Positions 26,540-36,745 are shown, numbered from the stretch's first letter. The stretch: DNA of 64,000 nt from Bacteroidales bacterium (GCA_013138975.1 WTBR01000007.1:1-64000), one strand, 5' to 3'. Notes: generated by a model not told the origin, from the letters alone. Made by a program: numbers and translations.

Positions 26540-27289
26540 CTAGATGCTTTCAAAAATTTTCATTAGTTCATCTTTTTTTCGAGTAGAAACAGGAACTTGC
26601 GAATCATCTTGCATAATAAGTGATCCTCCATCCGGTTTATGATATCTTTTAATGAAATTTATGTTAATAATATGCGATTGATGAGGTCTGAAAAATTGAT
26701 AATCCTTAAGCATATCGTAATACTCTTTAAGGTTTTTTGAAACCATTATTGATGTCTTGTTTGTTAAATGAAAATTAGTATAATTTCCCTCAGATTCACA
26801 TCTTAGAATTTCATTAACATTTATTACATGGATACTGTCACTGGTTTTTAGAACTATTTTTTTAACTTCTTTGGAGATGTTATCAATATTTTCAAGAAAA
26901 ATATCAAGTTTCATTTTTGTGTTTTGTTGCTGCTTGAATTTTTCTACTTTTTTTATTGCTAATTTAAATTCATCAGAATCAATAGGTTTTAGTAAATAAT
27001 CAATTGCACTAAACTTAAAAGCCTTTACAGCATATTCATTAAATGCAGTAATGAAAATTGTAAAGAAATTTACGTCATCTATTTTTTTCAAAAGATCAAA
27101 ACCAGATCCGTCAGGCATTTTTATATCTAATAAAACCAAATCAGGATTATGTTTTTTTATTTCAATTATTCCTGATTTAACATCATCTGCAAATGCAATT
27201 ATTGAAATGTTATCGCAGTGCAATTTTGCTATTTTAGCAATTGCTTCACGCGCATTTTTTTCATCGTCAATAATTATAGTTCTAAGCAT
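26540..27289 (-). CDS. LytTR-family response regulator
   Basis: 249 residues. Receiver domain (1-120): IIDDEKNAREAI acidic pair, phospho-Asp in DLVLLDIKMPDGSG, Lys in YLLKPID. LytTR DNA-binding domain (about 145-245): VNEILRCESEGNYTNFHL, FFRPHQSHIININFIKRY, GGSLIMQDDSQVPVSTRKK. It starts 3 bases after the kinase gene ends, so the two form an operon and almost certainly a cognate pair. The targets are probably nearby envelope genes (inference). Confidence 0.95.
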   Translation of the reverse strand: MLRTIIIDDEKNAREAIAKIAKLHCDNISIIAFADDVKSGIIEIKKHNPDLVLLDIKMPDGSGFDLLKKIDDVNFFTIFITAFNEYAVKAFKFSAIDYLLKPIDSDEFKLAIKKVEKFKQQQNTKMKLDIFLENIDNISKEVKKIVLKTSDSIHVINVNEILRCESEGNYTNFHLTNKTSIMVSKNLKEYYDMLKDYQFFRPHQSHIININFIKRYHKPDGGSLIMQDDSQVPVSTRKKDELMKIFESI

Positions 27290-27292
27290 TAC

Positions 27293-30200
27293 TTATTTTT
27301 TAACGTGTAAAGTAAGTGTAATTTTTGTTCCTTGTTTGTTAGAATTAAGGGTGCTTAAATCCTCAATTTTTAGTTTAATATTTTGTTTTTGAGTATTCTT
27401 CAAATTTAATATTCTTTCTTTTGTAATTTGCATCCCTAAACTTTTATTTACACTATCAATTGATTTTTTTAGTTCAATTGATTTTTTTATTCCAATGCCA
27501 TTATCTTCGATAATGTAAACAAGATTGCTTTTTGAGTACTTAATTTCAATGTTTAAATTGTATTTTTCGGATTTTTCAATAAAACCATGCTCAATAGAAT
27601 TTTCTATAAAAGGTTGAGCCAACATAGGAGGTATTAAAATATCTTCAGTATTTATGGCTGAATCTATATTAATTGAGAAGTCAAATTTATCCTCAAATCG
27701 CAGTTTTTGTAAATCTAAATAATTTGAAATAGTTTGAACTTCATCATCAATAGTAATAAATTTAGTTCTCGAATTTTGTAGAATCAATCTTAGAAGTCTT
27801 GAAAATTTTGTAAGAAATTTATCTGCATTCTGAGTATCGTTACTATAAATAAAATTTTGAATAGATATTAAAGCATTGAAAATAAAATGTGGATTCATTT
27901 GAGATCGAAGCAACTTTTGCTCCAACTCAAGATTTTCTTTTTCAATTCTATATTTCTTTAAACCTAAATGCGCAATCCATAAAATAATAGAAAGTATTAA
28001 GATTATCTCAAAAGTATAAAACCACCAGGTTTTCCAATAAGGAGGATAAATAGTAATGTTAAGATTAATGGCTTTGCTTTCTTTTCCATTTTTTAATACT
28101 GATTTAACCTGAAATATATATCGACCCGGTTTAATGTCGGTATAACTGGCTTTTGCTTCGTTTTCAACCGGCACCCAGTTAGGATTGATTTTATTTAGTT
28201 TATATAGATATTGTTGATTATATGATTTATTATAATTTAAAGTAGAAAAGTAAATAGTAAAAAAGTTATTATCATATTTTAAATTGATTTCATTGGTTTG
28301 TGTAAAATCATTTTTCACTACCTTATTAAAAACTTTAAATGCTGTGATTTGAATTTCAGGATTTATGCTTGATTTCATTATAATATTGGGGTCAAAAATA
28401 TTAATACCATATTCTCCTCCAAATGCTAATAGCCCATTCTGTAGATTGCAAGCTCCTTTCGAAAATTTATTACCTTGTAATCCATCCGATTCATAAAAGT
28501 TTTCGTAAGTTAATTCTGAACAGTTAAATTTCACTAAACCATTATCTGTTGAAATCCATAAAAATCCATTATCATCTTGTATTATGGAAAAAACCGCTCT
28601 GTCTGACAAGTTAAATCGTTTAAATGATCCTGATTTATTAAGAAGATTCAAGCCATTTGTTGTTCCAACCCAAATACAGTGCATATTGTCTTCGAAAATA
28701 CAAGAAATGTTATTCGAAGAAATACTTAAAGTATCATCTTCATTAAATGCAAAATGCTTTATTTTACCCGTTTTCTGATTTAGTTTATTTAGTCCTTTAT
28801 TTGTTGTGCCAATCCATAAATTGCCTTTGCTATCTTCGAACAGATCACTTGTTAGATGAGAATTTAAAGATTCATCTGAAGGCTGATTAAACGATTGAAA
28901 AGAATCATTTTCAATATTTTTTTTACATAAACCCTTTTCTGTTCCTATCCATAGATTCTGATTATCATCTATAGATAATGAGTAAACTTTATTGCTTACT
29001 ATGGAATTAGAGTTATCAGAAGTATAGTGCTTTAAAATCTGTTTCTTGCCAATTTTATATAATCCATTGTTAGTTCCTGCCCAGGTATTTTCAGATGAAT
29101 CAATTAAAAGATCAAATATTTCAATATTCTGAAATTCTTCCAGTAAAGAATTATTAGTACTTCCATCTGTTAAATTATATATACTTAAGCCCTTATTTGT
29201 GCTAATCCAAATTTCATTATTTAAATTCAAAAACGAATTAAATATTTGTTCATTTTCAGAAGTGCTATATAGAGTTTTCTTGATTAGCGAAAGTGTGTCA
29301 AAATGTATAATTTTTTTAAAAGTGCAGATAATTACATTTTGTTTATCTAATTCAATAATATTTGTAATAGAATCAGTATTGAACTCGTTAAATTCTGTCA
29401 TTATTGAAAAACGAAACGTATTTAAATTAAAAGAAAGAATCTTACTTTTACTAATAAGTAGTAATTTATGTTGATCAATAAAGTGTGAGTATTTTGTTAT
29501 TTCGTACTTTTTAGATTCAAATATTTCAAATTTATCCTTAGAATAATCATATTTAATAATTCCCTTATTTGTAATAATAATTTCATTTCCATCACTTGTA
29601 TTTATCGATCCTAAAACATGTTTAAATGGAAAAAGTTGCGTGTAGAAAACTTTGTTAGAGTAAGATTCTTTATTTTCTGAAATAGGATTATTACTATGAA
29701 CATATCCAAAAAATACATTGCTTTTTAAGTCGTATCGATAAATTTTATTATAGTTGTTGCAAACCCAAACAGATTTGTTTTTGTTATAATTTACAGAATT
29801 CAAACTAGCTTCCAGAGGTTCGTTCAATGGTCTGTAATTAGTCCCGTTGAATTCGCCTTTTTCCCGATTAAACTGATGTAATCCTTTTGAACCCCATATG
29901 CCTATCCAGAAATTATTATTTTCATCTTCCTCGAAATCAGAATACCAATCACGTTTTCTAGTTGTGGGATCGTAAGCAAATTGTTTAAATGAGTTTGTTT
30001 TAGTATCAAAACTGTTAAATCCAACACCTCTCCATAATCCAATCCAAAGGGTTTGGTTCTTATCAAAATATAATTTCGAAACATAATCAGATCTAAGTCC
30101 TTTTTCTTTATTTTCCCGGAAATGAGTAAAAGATTGATTTTTTAAATCATATTTGTCAAAACCTTTATTCACATATCCAATCCATAAATTCTCATTATCA

Positions 30201-31312
30201 TCAGATATTATATCAGAAATTTTATTTGAAGCAAGAGAGTTTTCATTTTCCGGAATATGGTATAAGTGCCCAAATTTATTAATTGATTTATTTAATTTAC
30301 TAATACCATTATCTGTTGCAAACCAAATATTCCCACTTCTATCTTCAATAATATCATTTATATGATTTTCAGAAATTGAATTAATGTTATTTTCATCATT
30401 TACATAATGAGTCATCTCATTTCTTTTTTTATCATATCGATATGCACCGCTTCCCGATCCAAACCATATAAATCCCTCTTTGTCTTGTATAATTGAATAG
30501 GTTGATGATCCTAAAAATTTTTCAAAATATTCTTTGTCGGGATAAAACAGGTAAACACCATCAGTAGCTGAAATCCAGAAATCATTTTCATTATCAATAA
30601 AATAACAAGCAACATCTTTATCGCGTTTTTTACCAATAGTAAAAGGATCATTTTTAATATATGTAAACGACTCAGTTGTCTGATTAAAATAACAAGGGCC
30701 AAGATTCCTGCCCCCAATCCAAATATTATTGTTTTTATCTTCGAAAATATCGTGATATTTATAAAATGCTTGTGTAATTTTTGAATGAGAATAATGATAG
30801 AATTTTTGAATGGAAATATCTAACTTGCTAAGAGTGCCATCAAGGGTCTCAATCCAAATATTACCAGAGGAATCAGGATGAAGAGCTCTTACATGATTAT
30901 CTTTTAAACTATTTTTATTTTTTGATTTAAAATAGTGAGTAAAACTTTCATTTTTTCTGTTGAATATATTTAATCCATTATGTGTAGAAACCCAAAGATT
31001 TCCATAAATATCTTCACATATATCACTAATAAAATTCCCCGAAATTGTTAAACTGTCCTTAGGCAAGTGTAGGTATTGTACCAGCTTATATCCATCGAAT
31101 CTGTTCAAGCCATTTTGAGTCCCAATCCAAATAAATCCATATTTATCCTGGTATACCACATTACACATATTATTACTTAAGCCATCTTTTTGATCAATAC
31201 GATCAAACTTTGTCATGTAATCATCAATAATTGTGTACGAAGTTAAACTGTTGGGAAAGATTAATAATGAGGATGATAGTAATAGAAAGGTTAATGCAAT
31301 TTTATTAAACAT
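27293..31312 (-). CDS. Propeller (reg_prop) sensor histidine kinase of LytS type
   Basis: 1339 residues. After a signal/anchor segment, residues ~35-1000 hold many reg_prop blades with the recurrent G-x-I/L-W-I/V-G-T pattern (YGFIWIGTQNGLNRFDG, NLWIGTEKGLCK, NLWIGTTNKGLNKL), consistent with two seven-bladed propellers. A Y_Y_Y-type domain (KLNKINPNWVPV...YTDIKPGRYIFQVK) precedes one TM segment (~1095-1118). A His_kinase (PF06580-type) domain follows with the phospho-His at 1142 in QMNPHFIFNAL and an ATPase N-box in FIENSIEHG. Such periplasmic sensors often bind glycans or breakdown products. Unlike classical hybrid systems, the regulator here is a separate gene of LytTR type. Confidence 0.93.
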   Translation of the reverse strand: MFNKIALTFLLLSSSLLIFPNSLTSYTIIDDYMTKFDRIDQKDGLSNNMCNVVYQDKYGFIWIGTQNGLNRFDGYKLVQYLHLPKDSLTISGNFISDICEDIYGNLWVSTHNGLNIFNRKNESFTHYFKSKNKNSLKDNHVRALHPDSSGNIWIETLDGTLSKLDISIQKFYHYSHSKITQAFYKYHDIFEDKNNNIWIGGRNLGPCYFNQTTESFTYIKNDPFTIGKKRDKDVACYFIDNENDFWISATDGVYLFYPDKEYFEKFLGSSTYSIIQDKEGFIWFGSGSGAYRYDKKRNEMTHYVNDENNINSISENHINDIIEDRSGNIWFATDNGISKLNKSINKFGHLYHIPENENSLASNKISDIISDDNENLWIGYVNKGFDKYDLKNQSFTHFRENKEKGLRSDYVSKLYFDKNQTLWIGLWRGVGFNSFDTKTNSFKQFAYDPTTRKRDWYSDFEEDENNNFWIGIWGSKGLHQFNREKGEFNGTNYRPLNEPLEASLNSVNYNKNKSVWVCNNYNKIYRYDLKSNVFFGYVHSNNPISENKESYSNKVFYTQLFPFKHVLGSINTSDGNEIIITNKGIIKYDYSKDKFEIFESKKYEITKYSHFIDQHKLLLISKSKILSFNLNTFRFSIMTEFNEFNTDSITNIIELDKQNVIICTFKKIIHFDTLSLIKKTLYSTSENEQIFNSFLNLNNEIWISTNKGLSIYNLTDGSTNNSLLEEFQNIEIFDLLIDSSENTWAGTNNGLYKIGKKQILKHYTSDNSNSIVSNKVYSLSIDDNQNLWIGTEKGLCKKNIENDSFQSFNQPSDESLNSHLTSDLFEDSKGNLWIGTTNKGLNKLNQKTGKIKHFAFNEDDTLSISSNNISCIFEDNMHCIWVGTTNGLNLLNKSGSFKRFNLSDRAVFSIIQDDNGFLWISTDNGLVKFNCSELTYENFYESDGLQGNKFSKGACNLQNGLLAFGGEYGINIFDPNIIMKSSINPEIQITAFKVFNKVVKNDFTQTNEINLKYDNNFFTIYFSTLNYNKSYNQQYLYKLNKINPNWVPVENEAKASYTDIKPGRYIFQVKSVLKNGKESKAINLNITIYPPYWKTWWFYTFEIILILSIILWIAHLGLKKYRIEKENLELEQKLLRSQMNPHFIFNALISIQNFIYSNDTQNADKFLTKFSRLLRLILQNSRTKFITIDDEVQTISNYLDLQKLRFEDKFDFSINIDSAINTEDILIPPMLAQPFIENSIEHGFIEKSEKYNLNIEIKYSKSNLVYIIEDNGIGIKKSIELKKSIDSVNKSLGMQITKERILNLKNTQKQNIKLKIEDLSTLNSNKQGTKITLTLHVKK

Positions 31313-31420
31313 ACTTTTATTCAGAATAGTATTTCGAATTACTAAAAAATTTGGGAACTAAAAAACTAATTATTTTTCGCAAGTAAAAAATCCTAAATTA
31401 TCAGGACTTTTTACTACATA

Positions 31421-31586
31421 GTGTTAGCAAGAAAACAGCCTTTTTTTCAAGTCTTTGATAAGAAAACATCAAAGACATTCCGATAACTATCGGAATTTGA
31501 AGTGTCGGAAACCAGAGAGTTTACTTTTGTAAGTGACTGTTTTCAGCACGAGAGTAACGCAATATTTGGCGTTTTCTTGTAAAGAC
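31421..31586. mobile_element. MITE-like element, copy 2 (166 bp)
   Basis: Ends GTGTTAGCAAGAAAACAGCC and GGCGTTTTCTTGTAAAGAC form the terminal inverted repeat, flanked by the direct repeat TACATA (31415-31420 and 31587-31592; ACTACATA if two more bases are counted). Inside are the hairpin ATTCCGAT-AACT-ATCGGAAT and the block CACGAGAGTAACGCA, which copy 1 has as CACAAGAGTAACGCA. No coding capacity. Confidence 0.75.
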
Positions 31587-31597
31587 TACATAAAAGA

Positions 31598-32155
31598 TTA
31601 ATCCCAGGACATAGTAAATTCTGTTACTTTATCTCCTTTAGTTAAAGATTTGGTTATGTTGATTTTGACGTTTCTGCAATGAGTAAGCTCTAATGCTTTT
31701 TGTTTCCATCCTGCAATTCTGTATTCTACAATAGAACTCGGTTCTGCAAATTTGGTTATATGTGTAATAATTTCATTGTCATTTGAACTAAAAACCTCCA
31801 TGTTTGATGGACTATAATATGATTGAAATACTCTGTTTGCACGATTCATAATATAACTGGGTTTTGCAATCATAATAAAAATTTTGTAAACTCCCTTTAA
31901 TCCTATCTCTGCACTATATCTCCCCATTTGGAATGCAGCCTCTTTTACATCGTTGTTAAAAAACATTTTAGCAACAGCTTTAGAAGGATCTATTATAGCA
32001 TCATTCATTGGATACCAATTATTAGCAAAAACTCCACCCTTCATAATTTCTTGTGATGATTCAGGCATTGATTTTATCCAATTATTATATTGACTTTTAT
32101 AATTATTTTCTACAAAATCTTTTAATGATTTTACAGCGGTTCCTTTTGCTTCCAT
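31598..32155 (-). CDS. DUF2378-like (TIGR02265-type) protein of unknown function
   Basis: 185 residues, no signal peptide. The layout (GTAVKSLKDFVENNY, NNWYPMNDAIIDPSKAVAK, GRYSAEIGLKGVYKIFIMI, NRVFQSYYSPSNMEV, ITKSLTKGDKVTEFTMSW) fits the TIGR02265/DUF2378 group of small cytoplasmic proteins, which I recall from memory rather than from a motif database. The conserved W.P, GRYSAE and YRIAGW positions are present. The function is unknown. It stands alone between the MITE-like element and kdsB. Confidence 0.5.
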   Translation of the reverse strand: MEAKGTAVKSLKDFVENNYKSQYNNWIKSMPESSQEIMKGGVFANNWYPMNDAIIDPSKAVAKMFFNNDVKEAAFQMGRYSAEIGLKGVYKIFIMIAKPSYIMNRANRVFQSYYSPSNMEVFSSNDNEIITHITKFAEPSSIVEYRIAGWKQKALELTHCRNVKINITKSLTKGDKVTEFTMSWD

Positions 32156-32276
32156 TTTAATAAAATTTTGAGTTTAAAATTTGAACTGAAAATTACAACA
32201 ACTTTTTTTCTTAATCAAACAAATTTTTATGAGAGATAAGAAATCATTGATTAAAGTACAGTTGAGTCTGAGATTT

Positions 32277-33029
32277 TTAACTAATTAATTTATTCTTGAG
32301 GATTTTTTTAAGATCTTCAGGAGTATCTACACCATGACTTTCAAATTGTGTGATTGCAACAGAAATAATATATCCGTTTTCTATCCAACGTAATTGTTCA
32401 AGTGATTCTGCTATTTCTAATTTAGATTGTTGAAGTTTGGTTAAATCTTTTAGAACCCCTGATTTATATGCATACATTCCAATATGTTTGTAGAAATTAT
32501 GTTTTATATGCCATTGCTTTTTTTCAATATTTCTTACAAAGGGAATTGGGGATCGACTAAATAAAATAGCTTGCATATTTTTATTAAAAACCACTTTGGG
32601 TTTATTAGTATCAAAAATATCTTCTTCGGATTCTATTTTTTTTACTAAAGTGGCAATTTGGGTTTCAGGATTCTTAAAACAAGAAATTATTTCCTGAATT
32701 TGTTCTGGATATATGAAAGGTTCATCTCCTTGAATATTTATAACAACATCAAAATTCTCTTTGGTTTTTGACTGTATTTTTTCAATTGCTTCAGCAATTC
32801 TATCTGTTCCACTCAGGTGTTTTTCAGAAGTCATTATAACATTACCTCCAAATCGTGCTACTTCGTCTGCAATTCTATTGTCATCAGTAGCAACATAAAC
32901 ACATTCTAAAGATTTTTTAGCTTGTTCAAAAACCCTTTCTATCATTGATTTCCCATTAATATCAGCCAATGGCTTTCCCGGGAATCTGGTTGAAGCATAT
33001 CGAGCAGGAATAATACCTATAAATTTCAT
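32277..33029 (-). CDS. kdsB: 3-deoxy-manno-octulosonate cytidylyltransferase
   Basis: 250 residues from the ATG at 33029; an ATG at 33053 would add eight residues before the conserved MKFIGIIPARYASTRFPGKP. KdsB activates KDO with CTP for lipid A core synthesis. Motifs: PARYASTRFPGKPL nucleotide loop, VYVATDD, INIQGDEPFI, SRSPIPF and HIGMYAYK. Full length. Divergent from the sigma-54 activator gene. Confidence 0.96.
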   Translation of the reverse strand: MKFIGIIPARYASTRFPGKPLADINGKSMIERVFEQAKKSLECVYVATDDNRIADEVARFGGNVIMTSEKHLSGTDRIAEAIEKIQSKTKENFDVVINIQGDEPFIYPEQIQEIISCFKNPETQIATLVKKIESEEDIFDTNKPKVVFNKNMQAILFSRSPIPFVRNIEKKQWHIKHNFYKHIGMYAYKSGVLKDLTKLQQSKLEIAESLEQLRWIENGYIISVAITQFESHGVDTPEDLKKILKNKLIS

Positions 33030-33222
33030 GTTTATTAAATTTGAATAAAGCAAATGTACAATTAAAACTCTAAACTCGGAACCTGAAACTTAAAACTTGA
33101 AACTAATTCACTGCCTTAATGACAGCTATTTTTTCTTAAATTTTGTTAAAAAATCGAGATTCCAAATTTAAAATTGTAATTTTGTCATATCATAAAAAGT
33201 AATATTTAACAGCAGAATTTCA

Positions 33223-34452
33223 ATGGATGTTCAAAAAATAAAACAACGATTTGGAATTATTGGTAACTCCGAGGGTTTAAATCGTGCAATTGATGTTGCC
33301 TCTCAGGTTGCGCCAACCGATTTATCCGTTTTAATAACTGGTGCAAGTGGCACAGGAAAAGAAGTTTTTCCTCAAATAATACATAACTACAGTTCAAGAA
33401 AACACGGTAAATATATTCCAGTAAACTGTGGTGCAATTCCCGATGGAACAATTGATTCGGAACTTTTTGGCCATGAAAAAGGATCATTTACCGGAGCGCA
33501 TGATAGTCGAAAAGGTTATTTCGAGGAAGCAAATAATGGGACTATTTTCCTTGATGAAGTTGCGGAATTACCTTTGTCAACACAAGTTAGATTGTTACGT
33601 GTACTTGAAACCGGAGAGTTTTTTAGAGTTGGTTCTTCAAAAGTCCAAAAAACAGATGTGAGAGTAATAGCAGCTACTAATGTTGATGTTGTTAAATCTA
33701 TAGAAGAAAATAAATTTAGAGAAGATTTATACTACAGATTAAATACTGTACCTATTGTTATTCCAGTGCTTAAAGAACGTGAAGGAGATATTTATTTGCT
33801 TTTTAGAAAGTTTGCAACAGACTTTGCCGAACGATATAGGATGCCCTCAATTAGTTTAAGTGATGAGGCTCGCAGAATATTAGACAATTATGAATGGCCG
33901 GGAAATGTAAGGCAATTGAAGAATATTACAGAACAACTTTCTGTTATAGAAGCTCAAAGGCTTGTAAATGAAGATGTAATTAAAAAGTATTTGCCTAATT
34001 ATTATCCCAATAAATTGCCGGCTTTATATAAAAAAGAACTTGTCGACGAAAAAACATTTGCTACTGAACGTGAGATTTTATACAAAGTTTTATTTGATAT
34101 GAAATCGGATTTAAATAACGTAAAAAAACTTGTTCATGAATTTATTGATAAAGGAGTAGATGTAAATGATTTGAAAAATACAGATCAATTTATACAGAAT
34201 ATAAACCAATCATCGTCTTCATTATTAAATTCATCGAATGTTCAGCAGCCACCAATAAATCAATTAAGTGATCCTGATATTGAAGATACAGAAGAGTTTG
34301 TTGAAGAATCACTTTCATTACAAGATAAAGAAATTGAATTAATTAGAAAAGCATTAATAAAGCACAATGGTAAAAGGAAATATGCAGCACAAGATTTAGG
34401 AATTTCTGAAAGAACCCTTTACCGTAAAATTAAGGAATACGATATCGATTAA
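33223..34452 (+). CDS. Sigma-54-dependent transcriptional activator
   Basis: 409 residues. The AAA+ domain starts almost at the N-terminus: Walker A GASGTGKE, the sigma-54 contact loop SFTGA, Walker B GTIFLDEVAEL, and RLLRVLETGEFFRVG. A Fis-type HTH ends the protein (KRKYAAQDLGISERTLYRKI). No sensory receiver or PAS domain is present, so activity is likely set by an added protein or by expression. It ends 3 bases before the lptE-like gene and forms an operon through secG. Confidence 0.93.
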   Translation: MDVQKIKQRFGIIGNSEGLNRAIDVASQVAPTDLSVLITGASGTGKEVFPQIIHNYSSRKHGKYIPVNCGAIPDGTIDSELFGHEKGSFTGAHDSRKGYFEEANNGTIFLDEVAELPLSTQVRLLRVLETGEFFRVGSSKVQKTDVRVIAATNVDVVKSIEENKFREDLYYRLNTVPIVIPVLKEREGDIYLLFRKFATDFAERYRMPSISLSDEARRILDNYEWPGNVRQLKNITEQLSVIEAQRLVNEDVIKKYLPNYYPNKLPALYKKELVDEKTFATEREILYKVLFDMKSDLNNVKKLVHEFIDKGVDVNDLKNTDQFIQNINQSSSSLLNSSNVQQPPINQLSDPDIEDTEEFVEESLSLQDKEIELIRKALIKHNGKRKYAAQDLGISERTLYRKIKEYDID

Positions 34453-34455
34453 ATT

Positions 34456-34959
34456 ATGAAAAAATTATCACTATTAATATTAATCAGCTTGTTTATAAGT
34501 CAAGCTTGCACTATTAGTTATTCTTTAACTGGGGCTTCTATTGCTCCAGATGTAAAAACAATTTCAGTACAAAATTTTGTTAATAGAGCACCTTTAGGTT
34601 TGCCAAATCTCGAACCTCTTATAACAGATGAGTTAAAAGATAAATTTAAATCTCAAACAAGCTTAACACTTGTTAGAGAAGATGGTCATCTTAATTTTGA
34701 AGGTGAAATTACAAAGTACGCAACCAGACCAATGGCAATTACAGGAGATGAAACAGCTGCGCAAAACAGACTCTCTATAACTTTGAAAGTTAAATTTACG
34801 AATGAAATAGAACCACAATATAATTTTGATGCTGATTTTACTCGATTTGCAGATTATAACAGTGATCAGGATTTATCATCAGTAGAAGAGCAGTTGGTTG
34901 CAACAATTGTTGAGGAATTAATTGAAGATATTTTTAATAAATCAGTAGTTAACTGGTAA
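34456..34959 (+). CDS. lptE: LptE-like LPS-assembly lipoprotein
   Basis: 167 residues. Signal peptide with lipobox (FISQAC). The mature part matches the LptE group of Bacteroidota: CTISYSLTGASIAPDVKTIS, FVNRAPLGLPNLEP, then a beta-rich core with LNFEGEITKYATRPMAITGD. LptE partners LptD in inserting LPS in the outer membrane. The assignment rests on family layout and the operon context. It starts 3 bases after the activator. Confidence 0.8.
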   Translation: MKKLSLLILISLFISQACTISYSLTGASIAPDVKTISVQNFVNRAPLGLPNLEPLITDELKDKFKSQTSLTLVREDGHLNFEGEITKYATRPMAITGDETAAQNRLSITLKVKFTNEIEPQYNFDADFTRFADYNSDQDLSSVEEQLVATIVEELIEDIFNKSVVNW

Positions 34960-34964
34960 ATATT

Positions 34965-35954
34965 ATGACAGATTCAGATATTCTTAAGTATATAGATGAC
35001 CCTGGATTGATAGTTCATTCGGATATCAATCAGTTATATGAATTGATAGATAGATATCCTTTCTTTCAAACTGCTCATATATTACTTCTTAAGGCCTTAA
35101 AATCAAAAAATCACAGTGGTTTTGAAACACAATTAACTAAGTCGTCAGTTTATATTGGAAATCGTGATTTGTTATTTAAATTATTGAATAAGGAATTTGA
35201 AGTTTTTAACGATAATGAAGAAGTCGTTGAGCAAGAAAAAAATGTCATTGAGCCGACAAATTCAAAATTGTTAAAGAACAAGAATGTCAGACGTAAAATA
35301 ATTGATAGTTTTGAAGGAATGGGTGAAAATATTTCAGAAACTATATCAAGTCAATTAGAGTTTTCCATAGTAAAAGAAGATGCTAATTTAGAATATCCCT
35401 CTGAGATATATTTTATAGAAGAAGAGCGAGAAGGGAAAAATAATATTATTACTATTGATGCTAACCCTGATGATATCAAAAAGGTAAAAAAGAAAAGGGA
35501 TATTTTACAAATAGATGAAGTTGCAATATCGAAAAAAGAAACTTATTTAGAAAAAAAACAAGAAATTGAAGAATCTTTTGAGTTGATCGAATCAGAAAAA
35601 GTTGAAAAAGAAAAATTGCAAACAAATCAGAAGTCAGGAGAGTTTTTCGATATAAATAATTATGCCGATGAAACTTTGTTAATAGAGGATAGTGGATTGA
35701 TATCTAAATTCATAAAACAAAACACTCGAATAAAACCTAAGGAAATAAACGAAGAAAATATTGATATTTCGATAGAAAGTGCAAAGGAAAATAGTAACTT
35801 ATTATCAGAAACACTGGTTAAAGTTTATATAAATCAAGGCTTATTTGAAAAAGCAATTTTAGCTTATGAGAAATTAAGTTTGAAATATCCGGAAAAAAGT
35901 ACTTACTTTGCAAGTCAAATTGAAATAATACAAGAAAAAATTAATAAACAATAA
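34965..35954 (+). CDS. Conserved hypothetical protein with C-terminal TPR-like pair
   Basis: 329 residues, cytoplasmic by composition. The N-terminal ~75 residues look helical (YIDDPGLIVHSDINQLYELI, FFQTAHILLLKALKSKN). A long, acidic, Lys/Glu-rich low-complexity middle (~80-260) follows, then a TPR-like pair at the end (LVKVYINQGLFEKAILAYEK, LSLKYPEKS). This layout recurs in Bacteroidota between lptE and secG. The function is unknown. It begins 5 bases after lptE, so it is in the operon. Confidence 0.65.
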   Translation: MTDSDILKYIDDPGLIVHSDINQLYELIDRYPFFQTAHILLLKALKSKNHSGFETQLTKSSVYIGNRDLLFKLLNKEFEVFNDNEEVVEQEKNVIEPTNSKLLKNKNVRRKIIDSFEGMGENISETISSQLEFSIVKEDANLEYPSEIYFIEEEREGKNNIITIDANPDDIKKVKKKRDILQIDEVAISKKETYLEKKQEIEESFELIESEKVEKEKLQTNQKSGEFFDINNYADETLLIEDSGLISKFIKQNTRIKPKEINEENIDISIESAKENSNLLSETLVKVYINQGLFEKAILAYEKLSLKYPEKSTYFASQIEIIQEKINKQ

Positions 35955-35965
35955 AATACTTAGAT

Positions 35966-36307
35966 ATGTACGCTTTAGTTTCAGTATTAATTATTATTGC
36001 GAGTATATTACTAACATTAATCGTGTTAGTTCAAAACTCAAAAGGAGGAGGATTAGCATCGAATTTTTCAGGATCTAATCAAGTTATGGGTGTTAGAAAA
36101 ACTGCAGATTTTCTTGAAAAAGCAACCTGGACATTAGCCATTAGTTTGGTAGTTTTAAGTATTACTGCTGCAATGGTAATTCCTAGAGGAGAAATAGAAC
36201 AAAGATCAAAAATTGAGCAGCAAATTAATAAAGCTGTTGATCCTTCCCAAATGCCACAATTCCCTACTTCAGTTCCAGAAACTGAAGCGACAGGTGAAGG
36301 AGAATAA
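35966..36307 (+). CDS. secG: Preprotein translocase subunit SecG
   Basis: 113 residues. Two TM segments (~2-22 and ~54-76) separated by the SecG signature VLVQNSKGGGLASNFSGSNQ and MGVRKTADFLEKATW. A Pro/Glu-rich tail ends the chain. SecG supports SecYE-driven export. It is the last gene of the activator-lptE-TPR-secG run and is followed by a clear terminator. Confidence 0.95.
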   Translation: MYALVSVLIIIASILLTLIVLVQNSKGGGLASNFSGSNQVMGVRKTADFLEKATWTLAISLVVLSITAAMVIPRGEIEQRSKIEQQINKAVDPSQMPQFPTSVPETEATGEGE

Positions 36308-36328
36308 AATATAACTTATATTGATATA

Positions 36329-36367
36329 AAAAGTGCCAGTCTGACAGAAGGACTGACACTTTTTTTA
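36329..36367 (+). terminator. Rho-independent terminator after secG
   Basis: AAGTGCCAGTC-TGACAGAAG-GACTGACACTT stem-loop with one A/C mismatch, followed by a T tract. Confidence 0.9.
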
Positions 36368-36447
36368 TATATGAGTATTTGGCATAAAATATGTAAAATG
36401 CTTATTCAAGATATTTAAAATAAGTTTAACAAATAATATTAATTAAG

Positions 36448-36741
36448 ATGTCAGAATTAAATATTAAACCTATTGCAGGTACGAATAACAGAGTACTTGT
36501 TGAGCCAAATCAGGCGGAAGAGAAGACTGCTAGCGGAATTATTATTCCTAATTCAGCACAAGAAAAGCCACAACAAGGGAAAGTTATTGCTGTTAGTGAT
36601 GATTTAAAAGATGAGCAACCAACAGTTAAAGTGGGTGATACTGTTTTATATGGTAAGTATGGTGGTACAGAATTGAATTTTGAAGGTGCGGATTACCTTA
36701 TGATGAAAGAATCTGATATTTATGCAATAATTAAAAAATAA
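36448..36741 (+). CDS. groS: Co-chaperonin GroES
   Basis: 97 residues. The 10-kDa lid of the GroEL chamber. Motifs: [20 protein letters not shown], the mobile loop [25 protein letters not shown], and [15 protein letters not shown]. Four bases separate it from groL. No CIRCE element is visible upstream. Confidence 0.98.
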   Translation: MSELNIKPIAGTNNRVLVEPNQAEEKTASGIIIPNSAQEKPQQGKVIAVSDDLKDEQPTVKVGDTVLYGKYGGTELNFEGADYLMMKESDIYAIIKK

Positions 36742-36745
36742 AGAC

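Noticed and set aside
36368..36447. CIRCE heat-shock operator before groS
   Set aside because: No TTAGCACTC-N9-GAGTGCTAA or close variant is present.
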